Assembly (NCBI GenBank): GCA_027297745.1 | Contig: JAPUHK010000052.1 | Span: 1-39,145 of the forward strand | Length of the DNA: 39,145 nucleotides | Source of the DNA: Planctomycetota bacterium | GTDB lineage: Bacteria > Planctomycetota > PLA2 | Reading direction: 5' to 3' | In this document: in pieces, positions 16,583 to 24,061 of the stretch | Layout of the letters: each line of letters begins with the position of its first letter | Position numbering within the stretch: the stretch's first letter is position 1 | The notes under the pieces: model-generated | What the model saw: the letters and a program-made list of their open reading frames with translations, nothing else | Databases searched by the model: none | Told to the model about the DNA's origin: nothing | Translations under genes and position numbers: made by a program

Positions 16583-19500
16583 ATGACGAAGAAGAAACGT
16601 CAACGCAAACCCGCACGCAAGGCGGCCAAGCAAGAGGCCGTGCGCAAGAAGGTCACGCGTAAGAAGACCGCACGCAAGGCCGCCAAGCAAAAGGCCGTGC
16701 GCAAGACGTCCAAGCGCGCAACGACCAAGAAGAAGAAAGTCGTCTGCAAGAAGAAGACGCGCAAGGTCCTGCGGCGCAAACCGGCCGCCCAGACCGCCCC
16801 CAGCGACGATCCCGATGCGCTGAGTCCCTTCGAGGACGCGCTCCACGAAGGTGAGATCCCGACGCGCACGGATCTCCTGATCGATCCCAAGGACCTCGAA
16901 GCCGCCCAGCTCGAGGCCTCTGTACGTAACGACGAGACCGGGTCCGCCCGGCAAGACACACAAACTGAAGCGGCGCCGCAAACGGCTTGTCCTGACTCTA
17001 AAAAAACCCCCATCCAAAGGGATGAGTCACGCGGCGCCGCTCTTTCTTCCTCTGATCCTAGCCAGGAGGCCGACGCGCAGATACCCGAGACTCGCGATCT
17101 CACGGACGACGACCCGACGCAGACGGAGTGCTTCGACGGAGCCGAGGTGCCGGAAGCGGAAGAGAAGATCGAAGTGCTGAAGCCGGAGCTCAAGCTCGGG
17201 CCCGAAGAGTCCGGACTCTTCGAAGATGATCTGCCGACGCAGACGGAGATCTTCGATGACGCCGACGCGCTCAAGGCAGTGCAGGCGCTCGGTGAGCCCG
17301 CGCAGCCCAAACCCGAGGACGCCGGCGAGATCGACCTCGGCGAAACGCTCGTGGACGACCCGGGCGTCAAGCCTGAGGCAGTCACCCCGGGCGAGAACGA
17401 GCACGTGTCCGAGAGCGCGGGCGAGATCGATCTGGGCCAGACGCTCGTGAATGACCCGGGAATCACGCCGGAGCCGGTGCCCGAGCCGGACGAGCCCGAG
17501 CCGGAGGTCGAGCGCGTGCAGCCCACCACGCAAGCCACGGAGGCGGGCGACGAGGCGGAGGATGAACACCTCACCGAGACGCCCACGCGCACGGAGATCT
17601 TCGACGACCCGCTCGCGTTCGAGGCGGCCGTGACCGACGAGCCCGCCGCGCCCACGCTCGAGGCGGCCGGCACGGGCGGCAGCGGCGGCGGCGATGACGA
17701 CGACACCGGTGACGCGCCGCCGCCGGAGCCCGAACCCGAGAACGAGCCTGAAGAGGACCAAGACGCGCAGACCCCCGCGGACGAGCCGGCGACCGAAACG
17801 CCGACACGTACGGAGATCTTCGACGACCCGCTCGCGTTCGAGGCGGCCGCGACCGACGAGCCCGCCGAGCCCACGCTCGAGGCGGCCGGCGCGGGCGGCA
17901 GCGGCGGCGGCGATGACGACGACGCCGGTGACGCGCTGCCGCTGGAGCCCGAGGACGAGCACGAGCCCGCGCACGGCGACGTGCTGAGCGATATCGAGTT
18001 CTCGATCCACGACATGCAGACGCGGACGGATGCGGAGGCTCACGATTCCGGCGAGCGGGCCGCCGAGGACGCGCATGCTTACGACTTCGAGCCCGCCGAG
18101 ACGTTGCCGGACCTGCCGCAACCCGATGCGGACGAAGAGCTCCCGACGGAGTCGCTCGCGACCGTGACCTACGACCCGAGCTCGCTCCGGCCGGGGATCG
18201 CGGGCGACGCCGACACGGCTACGAGCGCCGATACGGCCGAGCCCACGGAGGGACCGTTCAAGCTCACGCGCAGCAACGAGCTGGACACGGAGCACACCGG
18301 ACCGCCTCCCGAGCCGGTCACCGCGACCGAGCTCTTCCGGGGCGACGTGGATCCGGCCACGATACGCATTCCGACCGAGGAGCCGGTCGAAACGCGCGAC
18401 CTGCACGACGCGTCCACGGTGTCCGGCGTACCGATCGAAGAGGCGGAGACCGAAGACCCCGACGCGACGCGCACGGAAGCGGCGGACCGCCACTCGATCG
18501 TGACCATCGATTCGCGGTCACTGGGTACGGTGTCGATCCACGACGCCGAGACGGCGGACCTCGAGGACATGGGGACCGTCACGCAGCAGGCGCGGGAGGC
18601 CGACGGGGCGGCGGCCGAGACCGACGTCTTCAGCGAAGGCTTCAGCACGGAGGCCTCGCTGGCGCGTTCGCACCACATCCTCGAGCACGTCCCGCCCCAG
18701 TTGGACTTCCTGCCTCCGGAGGCCGTGTCGTCACCGCAGCCCAAGGACAAGGACAGCATCGAGCGCGGCGAGACGCGCCTGCAGCGCTGGAAGCGCCGTG
18801 CCCGCAAGCCGTCCCGCTGGACGCCGCTCCTGCGGCCGCTGCAAGCAGGCTGGGACAAGCTGCGCGAAAAGGCGTCCGAAGGCTGGCAGAAGCTGCGCAA
18901 GGTCCCGTGGGACCAGCCCGTGCGCTGGTGGAAGGCGCAGCCGCGGGCGCAGCGGCGGGAGGAGACGTACTGGTGGCGCCGCACGCTGCGCGACGTGGGC
19001 ATCGCTTACGGCATCCTGCTGCCCTTCGAGCTGATCTTCAACGGCGGCAAGGTCGGGGCGTTCGGTGTGCACCCGCATCCCTACTGGCTGATCATCTTGC
19101 CGATGGCTGCGGCCCGCGGCGCGGGCGCGGCTCTGGTGGCGGCCGCGGTCGGCACGTTCCTGCACACGCTCGGCGCCATCGGGCGCCTGCACACGACCGA
19201 GGTACAGACGCTGCTCGACTACACGGTCATGCTGGAGCCGCTCCTGTTCTTCGGCGTCGGTTTCCTTGTGGGCGACTTCCGCGACGTGGCCGAAGCGCGC
19301 TATCGCGAGATCAAACGCAAGCGCCACAAGGCGGACGAAAAGGTGGACCGCTTGTACAAGGAGCGCGAGGTGCTGGCCGAGGCCAACCGCCTGCTCGAGA
19401 AGCGCCTCGTGGACCAGACCACGCAGTTCGGCAACCTGGTCGTAGCCGCGCAGCGCATGGAGAGCTCGGACCGAACGGAGGTCTTCGAGTTGGCGCTCGA

Positions 19501-21526
19501 CCTGGTCGACGAGCACTGCGGCGCGAACGCGTCGGTGATGCTCGTGCTCGACAGCGGGTCCGTGGACTTCCTGTGCTACCGCGGCTGGACGGAGGGCGAG
19601 GTTGGTACGCGCCTGTCCGACGCGCGCGACAGTGCGTTCGTGCAGCGGGCGCTGGACGACGGCACGCAGGTGAACGGCTTCCTGCCCGGCGAGTCGCCGC
19701 CCGAGAAGGGACCGATCGCCGTGGCGCCGCTGTTCGACGGGGAAGGCGTCGTGCGGGCGCTGCTCTGTCTGGACGACGTGCCGCCCTTCCGCCTCAACAG
19801 CAGCACGTTGAGCATCTTCTTCGGCATCGCGGAGTGGATCTCGGCGGCTATGGCGCGCCTGGACCGCCGCTCCGAGACGCCGGATCCGCGCAAGGCCTTC
19901 ACGGCCGCGCCGGAGGGCGACGCATGGATCGGCGACCGCAACGACCTGGGCGAGCGCCTGCGCATCGAGTACGAGCGCCTGGCCCGCTACGGCGTGCCGA
20001 CCAGCCTGCTGCTGATCCACGCCAGCGAGTACACGGACACGACCGCCGAGGGCCGCAAGAAACTCGACCGCTACATGGTCTGCCACTTCACCGGCAGCCT
20101 GCGAGCGTCCGACAATCTGTACAGATTCGGGTACCCGGGCTGCTACGTCCTGGTGCTGGCGGGAACGAATTCGGAGGGTGCCGAGGTGGTTCGAAAGCGT
20201 CTGTTGCGCCGTGTGCGCTACCGGCCGTCGCCCGTGGTCGGCGCGGTCGAGGTGGAGGTCACCGCCCCCGACGCGGAGGCGCCGGACCTGGTCAGCCTCG
20301 CCAGCCGCGTGGCCGCGACGTTCCGCGAGCGCAGCCCGCTCAAGCTGGACAGCGAGTGCCCGGTGCGGGTCCCGGCGCAAACGAAGCTCGGCAGCCTCGA
20401 CGATTTCATGCGCCGCCTGAAGATCGAGACCAGCCTCGCACTGCGCAACGGCCTCGACCTGCACGTCCTCGGCTTCTTCGGCAAGGAGACGCAGGGCGAT
20501 CCGGACCTGTTCGCGCGCCACCTGCACGAGGTGGCCTCGGACCTCTTGCGCCAGACGGATGCCGTGTTCCGCGTCACGCCCAGCCGTTGCGCGGTGGTGC
20601 TGCCGGCAACGGACGCCGAGCAGTCGGAGACGCTCGGCCGCCGCATCCTCGAGGCGCTCGCGGCGCGCGATCCCGACGCGGCCTACGGCACGCCCCGCGT
20701 GCGCCTGTTGGGTCTGGGGCCGTCGCATCCGGATCCGCGCGCCTTCCTGTTCGAGTTCGAGGACGAGGACGAGGACAAGGGTGACTCGCCCGGCGCGGTG
20801 GCTGAACTGCAGCCCGCGGTGCTGCGCGAGCCCGAGCCGCCCGCGACGCTGAAGGCCGAGGCGCCCTTGCCGGTCGTGCAGGAGGCGGAGCCGCGCGGGG
20901 ACGAGCCGGACACCGGCACGGTGACTCCGACCGAGCCGCGGGCTCACGGACCGGCGGACGTCCCGGGAACGGGGACCGAGGTCGATCCGGGTGCCGTGCA
21001 GCCGGAGCTCGAGAACGAGAAGGAGCAAGAGGGCGGGGACGGAACGGGGACGGCGACCAAGCTCGATGCGCAGACCGTCGAGCCCGATCCGCTGGACGTG
21101 ACGGGAACGGCGACGGAGTGCGACCCGCAGGCGCTTCAGGCGGAGTTCGAGCGGGAAGCCGACTCCGAGACGGAGCCCACGACACAACCCGCGGCTGATG
21201 AGGAGGAGAAGGAAGAGGACGGGGACGACTTCCCGACCAAGACCGAGATCTTCAATGAGTCCGACGCCTTCGGCAGGCACGGCTCGGACGCACGCCGCGC
21301 GGTTCCGCTGCCCGATCCGGAGCCCGAGCCCGAAGCGGACCACGACGAGGAAGACACCGACTCGGGAACCGTGGACGAGAGTAGCGACGAGACCGGGACC
21401 GGCGAGGACACGGACGTGGACGCGCCGATCCCCGAGCCGCCCACGCTGCGCGACGCGGCCGCCGGCGACGATGAAGCCACGGACACCGGAACGGTCGGCG
21501 AGTTCGACCAGGAGGACGAGTCTTGA
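16583..21526 (+). CDS. pelD: Giant PelD-like c-di-GMP receptor with Lys-rich head and acidic arms
   Basis: About 1647 residues from ATG 16583, against about 455 in Pseudomonas PelD; GTG 16562 in the track overlaps pelB and is less likely. Order: residues 1-70 very Lys/Arg-rich (histone-H1-like, with a 19-codon repeat); 70-780 acidic low-complexity arm with repeated T-x-T-E-x-F motifs; ~795-890 three or four membrane helices; ~890-940 charged coiled coil; ~955-1095 GAF-like domain; ~1105-1240 degenerate GGDEF with R-A-S-D (1174-1177) five residues before G-Y-P-G-C; ~1262-1395 second GGDEF-like domain with R-Q-T-D (1323-1326) before T-P-S-R-C; then an acidic tail with the same motif family. Membrane-GAF-degenerate GGDEF with an intact I-site is the PelD plan: c-di-GMP binding without cyclase activity. 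It lies 8 bp after pelB; its stop overlaps pelE (TTGA). Confidence 0.85.
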   Translation: MTKKKRQRKPARKAAKQEAVRKKVTRKKTARKAAKQKAVRKTSKRATTKKKKVVCKKKTRKVLRRKPAAQTAPSDDPDALSPFEDALHEGEIPTRTDLLIDPKDLEAAQLEASVRNDETGSARQDTQTEAAPQTACPDSKKTPIQRDESRGAALSSSDPSQEADAQIPETRDLTDDDPTQTECFDGAEVPEAEEKIEVLKPELKLGPEESGLFEDDLPTQTEIFDDADALKAVQALGEPAQPKPEDAGEIDLGETLVDDPGVKPEAVTPGENEHVSESAGEIDLGQTLVNDPGITPEPVPEPDEPEPEVERVQPTTQATEAGDEAEDEHLTETPTRTEIFDDPLAFEAAVTDEPAAPTLEAAGTGGSGGGDDDDTGDAPPPEPEPENEPEEDQDAQTPADEPATETPTRTEIFDDPLAFEAAATDEPAEPTLEAAGAGGSGGGDDDDAGDALPLEPEDEHEPAHGDVLSDIEFSIHDMQTRTDAEAHDSGERAAEDAHAYDFEPAETLPDLPQPDADEELPTESLATVTYDPSSLRPGIAGDADTATSADTAEPTEGPFKLTRSNELDTEHTGPPPEPVTATELFRGDVDPATIRIPTEEPVETRDLHDASTVSGVPIEEAETEDPDATRTEAADRHSIVTIDSRSLGTVSIHDAETADLEDMGTVTQQAREADGAAAETDVFSEGFSTEASLARSHHILEHVPPQLDFLPPEAVSSPQPKDKDSIERGETRLQRWKRRARKPSRWTPLLRPLQAGWDKLREKASEGWQKLRKVPWDQPVRWWKAQPRAQRREETYWWRRTLRDVGIAYGILLPFELIFNGGKVGAFGVHPHPYWLIILPMAAARGAGAALVAAAVGTFLHTLGAIGRLHTTEVQTLLDYTVMLEPLLFFGVGFLVGDFRDVAEARYREIKRKRHKADEKVDRLYKEREVLAEANRLLEKRLVDQTTQFGNLVVAAQRMESSDRTEVFELALDLVDEHCGANASVMLVLDSGSVDFLCYRGWTEGEVGTRLSDARDSAFVQRALDDGTQVNGFLPGESPPEKGPIAVAPLFDGEGVVRALLCLDDVPPFRLNSSTLSIFFGIAEWISAAMARLDRRSETPDPRKAFTAAPEGDAWIGDRNDLGERLRIEYERLARYGVPTSLLLIHASEYTDTTAEGRKKLDRYMVCHFTGSLRASDNLYRFGYPGCYVLVLAGTNSEGAEVVRKRLLRRVRYRPSPVVGAVEVEVTAPDAEAPDLVSLASRVAATFRERSPLKLDSECPVRVPAQTKLGSLDDFMRRLKIETSLALRNGLDLHVLGFFGKETQGDPDLFARHLHEVASDLLRQTDAVFRVTPSRCAVVLPATDAEQSETLGRRILEALAARDPDAAYGTPRVRLLGLGPSHPDPRAFLFEFEDEDEDKGDSPGAVAELQPAVLREPEPPATLKAEAPLPVVQEAEPRGDEPDTGTVTPTEPRAHGPADVPGTGTEVDPGAVQPELENEKEQEGGDGTGTATKLDAQTVEPDPLDVTGTATECDPQALQAEFEREADSETEPTTQPAADEEEKEEDGDDFPTKTEIFNESDAFGRHGSDARRAVPLPDPEPEPEADHDEEDTDSGTVDESSDETGTGEDTDVDAPIPEPPTLRDAAAGDDEATDTGTVGEFDQEDES
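16611..16724 (+). repeat. 57-bp tandem repeat coding the Lys-rich head of PelD
   Basis: 16611-16667 and 16668-16724 are adjacent 57-bp (19-codon) units, each starting CCGCACGCAAGGC and coding A-R-K-A-A-K-Q-x-A-V-R-K. They make the histone-like basic head and suggest growth by duplication. Confidence 0.6.
17576..17941 (+). repeat. ~147-bp repeat (219-bp period) in the PelD acidic arm
   Basis: 17576-17722 and 17795-17941 are nearly identical in DNA and start 219 bp (73 codons) apart. Each codes T-P-T-R-T-E-I-F-D-D-P-L-A-F-E-A-A, then P-T-L-E-A-A-G, a G-S-G-G-G linker and D-D-D-D. The low divergence indicates a recent in-frame duplication. Confidence 0.75.
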
Positions 21527-22545
21527 GCAAGCTCCGCCCCGGAACCCTCGTGGGAGCGCTCGCCGCCTTGTGCGGCACCGCGGGCGTGTGGCTGATCGTG
21601 CGCAGCGAGCTGAACGGCGCGTTGCCGGTGGGCCTGTGCGCGCACGGCGCAGCTGCGTGGCTCGCGCTGTGGGCCGCCAGAAGGCGGCGGCCGGACCTGT
21701 CGCAGACCGAACGCGACACGGTGCTGCTGACAGCGCTGTTCGTGCCGCTGTTCGGACCGGCCATGGCGCCCTATCTGCCCGCGCCCGACAAGGAGCAGGA
21801 CGAGGAGGCCGCGAAGGAGATCTTCGACCGCTACAAGGAGTACATCAAGCCGCAGGTACCGGACTACGAGCGCTCCTTGTTCACGGGCGACATCGACAAA
21901 GACCTGGCGCGCGAGCTGGACGTGGAGAGCTACACGGAGGTCTTGAGCCACGGCAGCACGGACCAGAAGCGCAACGCGCTGAAGGCGCTCGCGGACCTGG
22001 GCGAGCCGAAGCACCTGGCGCTGGTGCGCGCCTGCATCAAAGACCCGGAGCACGAGGTGCGGCTGTACGCCTACGGCGAGCTGAGCCGCGTCAGCCGGCC
22101 TCACGAAGAGCGCATCGACAAGCAGATGCGCAAGCTGCAGGAAAACGCCGACGACGTGGACGCCTCCGCGGCCGCGGCCGACGCGCACTTCTGCTTCGCG
22201 TTCAGCGGCATCCTGGACCCGGGCATGGCCGCGTTCCACTACAAGGAGGCCAGCAAGGCCGCCGCACATGCGGCCGCGCTGGGCGCGCCGCAGCCGGGAC
22301 CGGCGATCCTCGCGGCACGCTCCTGGTGCGGGCTGCGCGACCTGGACCAGGCGCTGGCCGCGCTGGGGGCGCTCGAGCCCGTGCACCGGGGGGCCGACGC
22401 GGTGCGCGTGGTACGCGCGGAGATCGCCTACCTGCAGCGCGACTTCGACGCCGCGCGCGCGGAGGCGCACGCGCTACGCGACGCGGGCGCGGACGTGCCC
22501 GAGTGGCTGCAGGCCCTCGTGGAAACAGCGGAGGCAGGCGCATGA
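21523..22545 (+). CDS. pelE: PelE-like inner-membrane protein
   Basis: At 340 residues it is close to Pseudomonas PelE (about 330). Two N-terminal membrane helices (residues ~8-28 and 34-52), with a possible third near 68-85 (L-F-V-P-L-F-G-P-A-M-A), are followed by a cytosolic alpha-helical part with a HEAT-like pair (K-R-N-A-L-K-A-L-A-D-L-G, D-P-E-H-E-V-R-L-Y-A) and TPR-like C-terminal helices (D-L-D-Q-A-L-A-A-L-G-A-L). PelE bridges PelD and the synthase PelF. TTG 21523 overlaps the pelD stop (TTGA) and has GGAGG 7 nt before it. The stop overlaps pelF as ATGA. Assignment rests on architecture, length and position between pelD and pelF more than on motifs. Confidence 0.75.
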   Translation: MSKLRPGTLVGALAALCGTAGVWLIVRSELNGALPVGLCAHGAAAWLALWAARRRRPDLSQTERDTVLLTALFVPLFGPAMAPYLPAPDKEQDEEAAKEIFDRYKEYIKPQVPDYERSLFTGDIDKDLARELDVESYTEVLSHGSTDQKRNALKALADLGEPKHLALVRACIKDPEHEVRLYAYGELSRVSRPHEERIDKQMRKLQENADDVDASAAAADAHFCFAFSGILDPGMAAFHYKEASKAAAHAAALGAPQPGPAILAARSWCGLRDLDQALAALGALEPVHRGADAVRVVRAEIAYLQRDFDAARAEAHALRDAGADVPEWLQALVETAEAGA

Positions 22546-24059
22546 AGAAACCGAGCGACATCTGCCTCGTGCTCGAAGGCACCTACCCCTTCGTCTCGGG
22601 AGGCGTGTCGTCGTGGGTGCACCACCTCGTGACGCACCTGCCCCACCTGACCTTCTCGGTGCTGCACATAAGCCCGACGCACAACTTCTACAACAAGGGC
22701 GCCTTGTACGACATGCCCAACAACGTCGTGTCGCTTGACGAGGTGCACCTGCACGAGTACGCCATCGAGGGCAAGGCCGACCCCGAGGTGTTGCGCGCCA
22801 AGGTGCAAAAGTTCCGCGGCATGGTGGTCGACATGCAGGAGGGCGGATCGAGCGCCTTCGAGGCCTTCGTGCACGCCGTCGAGGAGGGCCACTCGGGCGC
22901 TCTGAGTGGCTACCACTTCCTGCAGACGCTGGAGGGCTGGAAGGTCCTGATCGACACGTACCGGCGCGAGGCCGAGGAGGAGAGCTTCCTGAACTTCTTC
23001 TGGACCTGGCGCTTCGCCTTCCTGCCGCTGTTCAACGTGATCGCCGCCAAGATCCCGCTCGCGCACGCCTACCACACGATCTCGACGGGCTACGCCGGGC
23101 TGCTGGCGGCGGCAGCAAAGGTGCGCACCGGAAAGCCGATGCTGCTCACCGAGCACGGCATCTATGCGAAGGAGCGGCGCATCGAGGTGAACCGCGCCGA
23201 CTGGATCGAGGACTGGGACTCCGGCGAGATCGTCGCCCAGCGCACCGTGCCGTACTTCAAGCGCTACTGGATCCGCCAGTTCCAGATGATGAGCACGGTC
23301 ACCTACAACTTCGCCAACTCGATCTACACGCTGTACGAGGGCAATCGCAAGGAGCAGATCAAGGACGGCGCCGACCCGAACATCGTCGAAGTGGTGCCGA
23401 ACGGGATCGACATCGACCGCTTCGACGAGGCCGCGAAATGCTTCGCCGCGCGCCCGCCCAACAAGCGCTTCACGATCGGCTTCGTCGGGCGCGTCTGCCC
23501 CATCAAGGACGTGCGCACGCTGCTCGCGGCGACGCGCATCGTGGTGGAGGAGGTGCCCGACGTGCGCCTGCGCATCCTGGGTCCGATGGAGGAGGACCCG
23601 GAGTACGCGGGCGAGTGCCAGCGTTACGCCGTCGGCATGGGCATCGGCGACAACGTGGCCTTCGAAGGGCGCGTGAACGTGCTCGAGGAGTTGCCGACGT
23701 TGGATGTGCTCGTGCTGTCGAGCATCTCCGAGGCGCAGCCGCTGGTCGTGCTGGAAGGCAACGCCGTCGGGCTGCCGCTGGTGGCTACCGACGTGGGCTC
23801 CTGCGCCGAGCTCTTGTTCGGCCGCACGGCTGAAGACCGCGCGCTGGGTCCGGGCGGCCTGCTCACGTCCATGGCAAGCCCGGGCGAGACCGCGCAGGCC
23901 ATCCTGCGCCTGTACCGCGACCCCGCGCTGCGCAAGCGGCTGGGGGAGTCGGGGCGCCAGCGCGTCCGCGCACACTACGACCAGCGCGACATGACCGCCG
24001 CCTATGACGCGATCTACCAAAAGCACATCGCGCTCTCCAAAGAGGAGGTGAAAGCCTAG
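22542..24059 (+). CDS. pelF: PelF glycosyltransferase (Pel polymerase)
   Basis: The 505 residues equal the usual PelF length. The N-terminus has the PelF signature E-G-T-Y-P-F-V-S-G-G-V-S-S-W-V-H. Further on are T-E-H-G-I-Y-A-K-E-R-R-I-E (residue ~205), V-P-N-G-I-D-I-D-R-F and I-G-F-V-G-R-V-C-P-I-K-D-V-R-T (residues ~285-325), and the GT4 E-x7-E motif in S-E-A-Q-P-L-V-V-L-E-G near residue 398. It is cytosolic with no membrane segment and should polymerise UDP-GalNAc/GlcNAc on the PelD-PelE-PelG complex. The track ORF starts far upstream in pelE; the true start is ATG 22542, with GGAGG 7 nt before it and an ATGA overlap with pelE. Confidence 0.95.
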   Translation: MKKPSDICLVLEGTYPFVSGGVSSWVHHLVTHLPHLTFSVLHISPTHNFYNKGALYDMPNNVVSLDEVHLHEYAIEGKADPEVLRAKVQKFRGMVVDMQEGGSSAFEAFVHAVEEGHSGALSGYHFLQTLEGWKVLIDTYRREAEEESFLNFFWTWRFAFLPLFNVIAAKIPLAHAYHTISTGYAGLLAAAAKVRTGKPMLLTEHGIYAKERRIEVNRADWIEDWDSGEIVAQRTVPYFKRYWIRQFQMMSTVTYNFANSIYTLYEGNRKEQIKDGADPNIVEVVPNGIDIDRFDEAAKCFAARPPNKRFTIGFVGRVCPIKDVRTLLAATRIVVEEVPDVRLRILGPMEEDPEYAGECQRYAVGMGIGDNVAFEGRVNVLEELPTLDVLVLSSISEAQPLVVLEGNAVGLPLVATDVGSCAELLFGRTAEDRALGPGGLLTSMASPGETAQAILRLYRDPALRKRLGESGRQRVRAHYDQRDMTAAYDAIYQKHIALSKEEVKA

Positions 24060-24061
24060 CC

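Noticed and set aside
16583-16800. Separate histone-H1-like gene before pelD
   Set aside because: The Lys-rich segment runs in frame into the acidic arm with no stop, so it is the N-terminus of the PelD ORF unless start mapping says otherwise.
18731-21343. 870-residue minus-strand ORF across pelD
   Set aside because: Shadow of the PelD membrane, GAF and GGDEF region.
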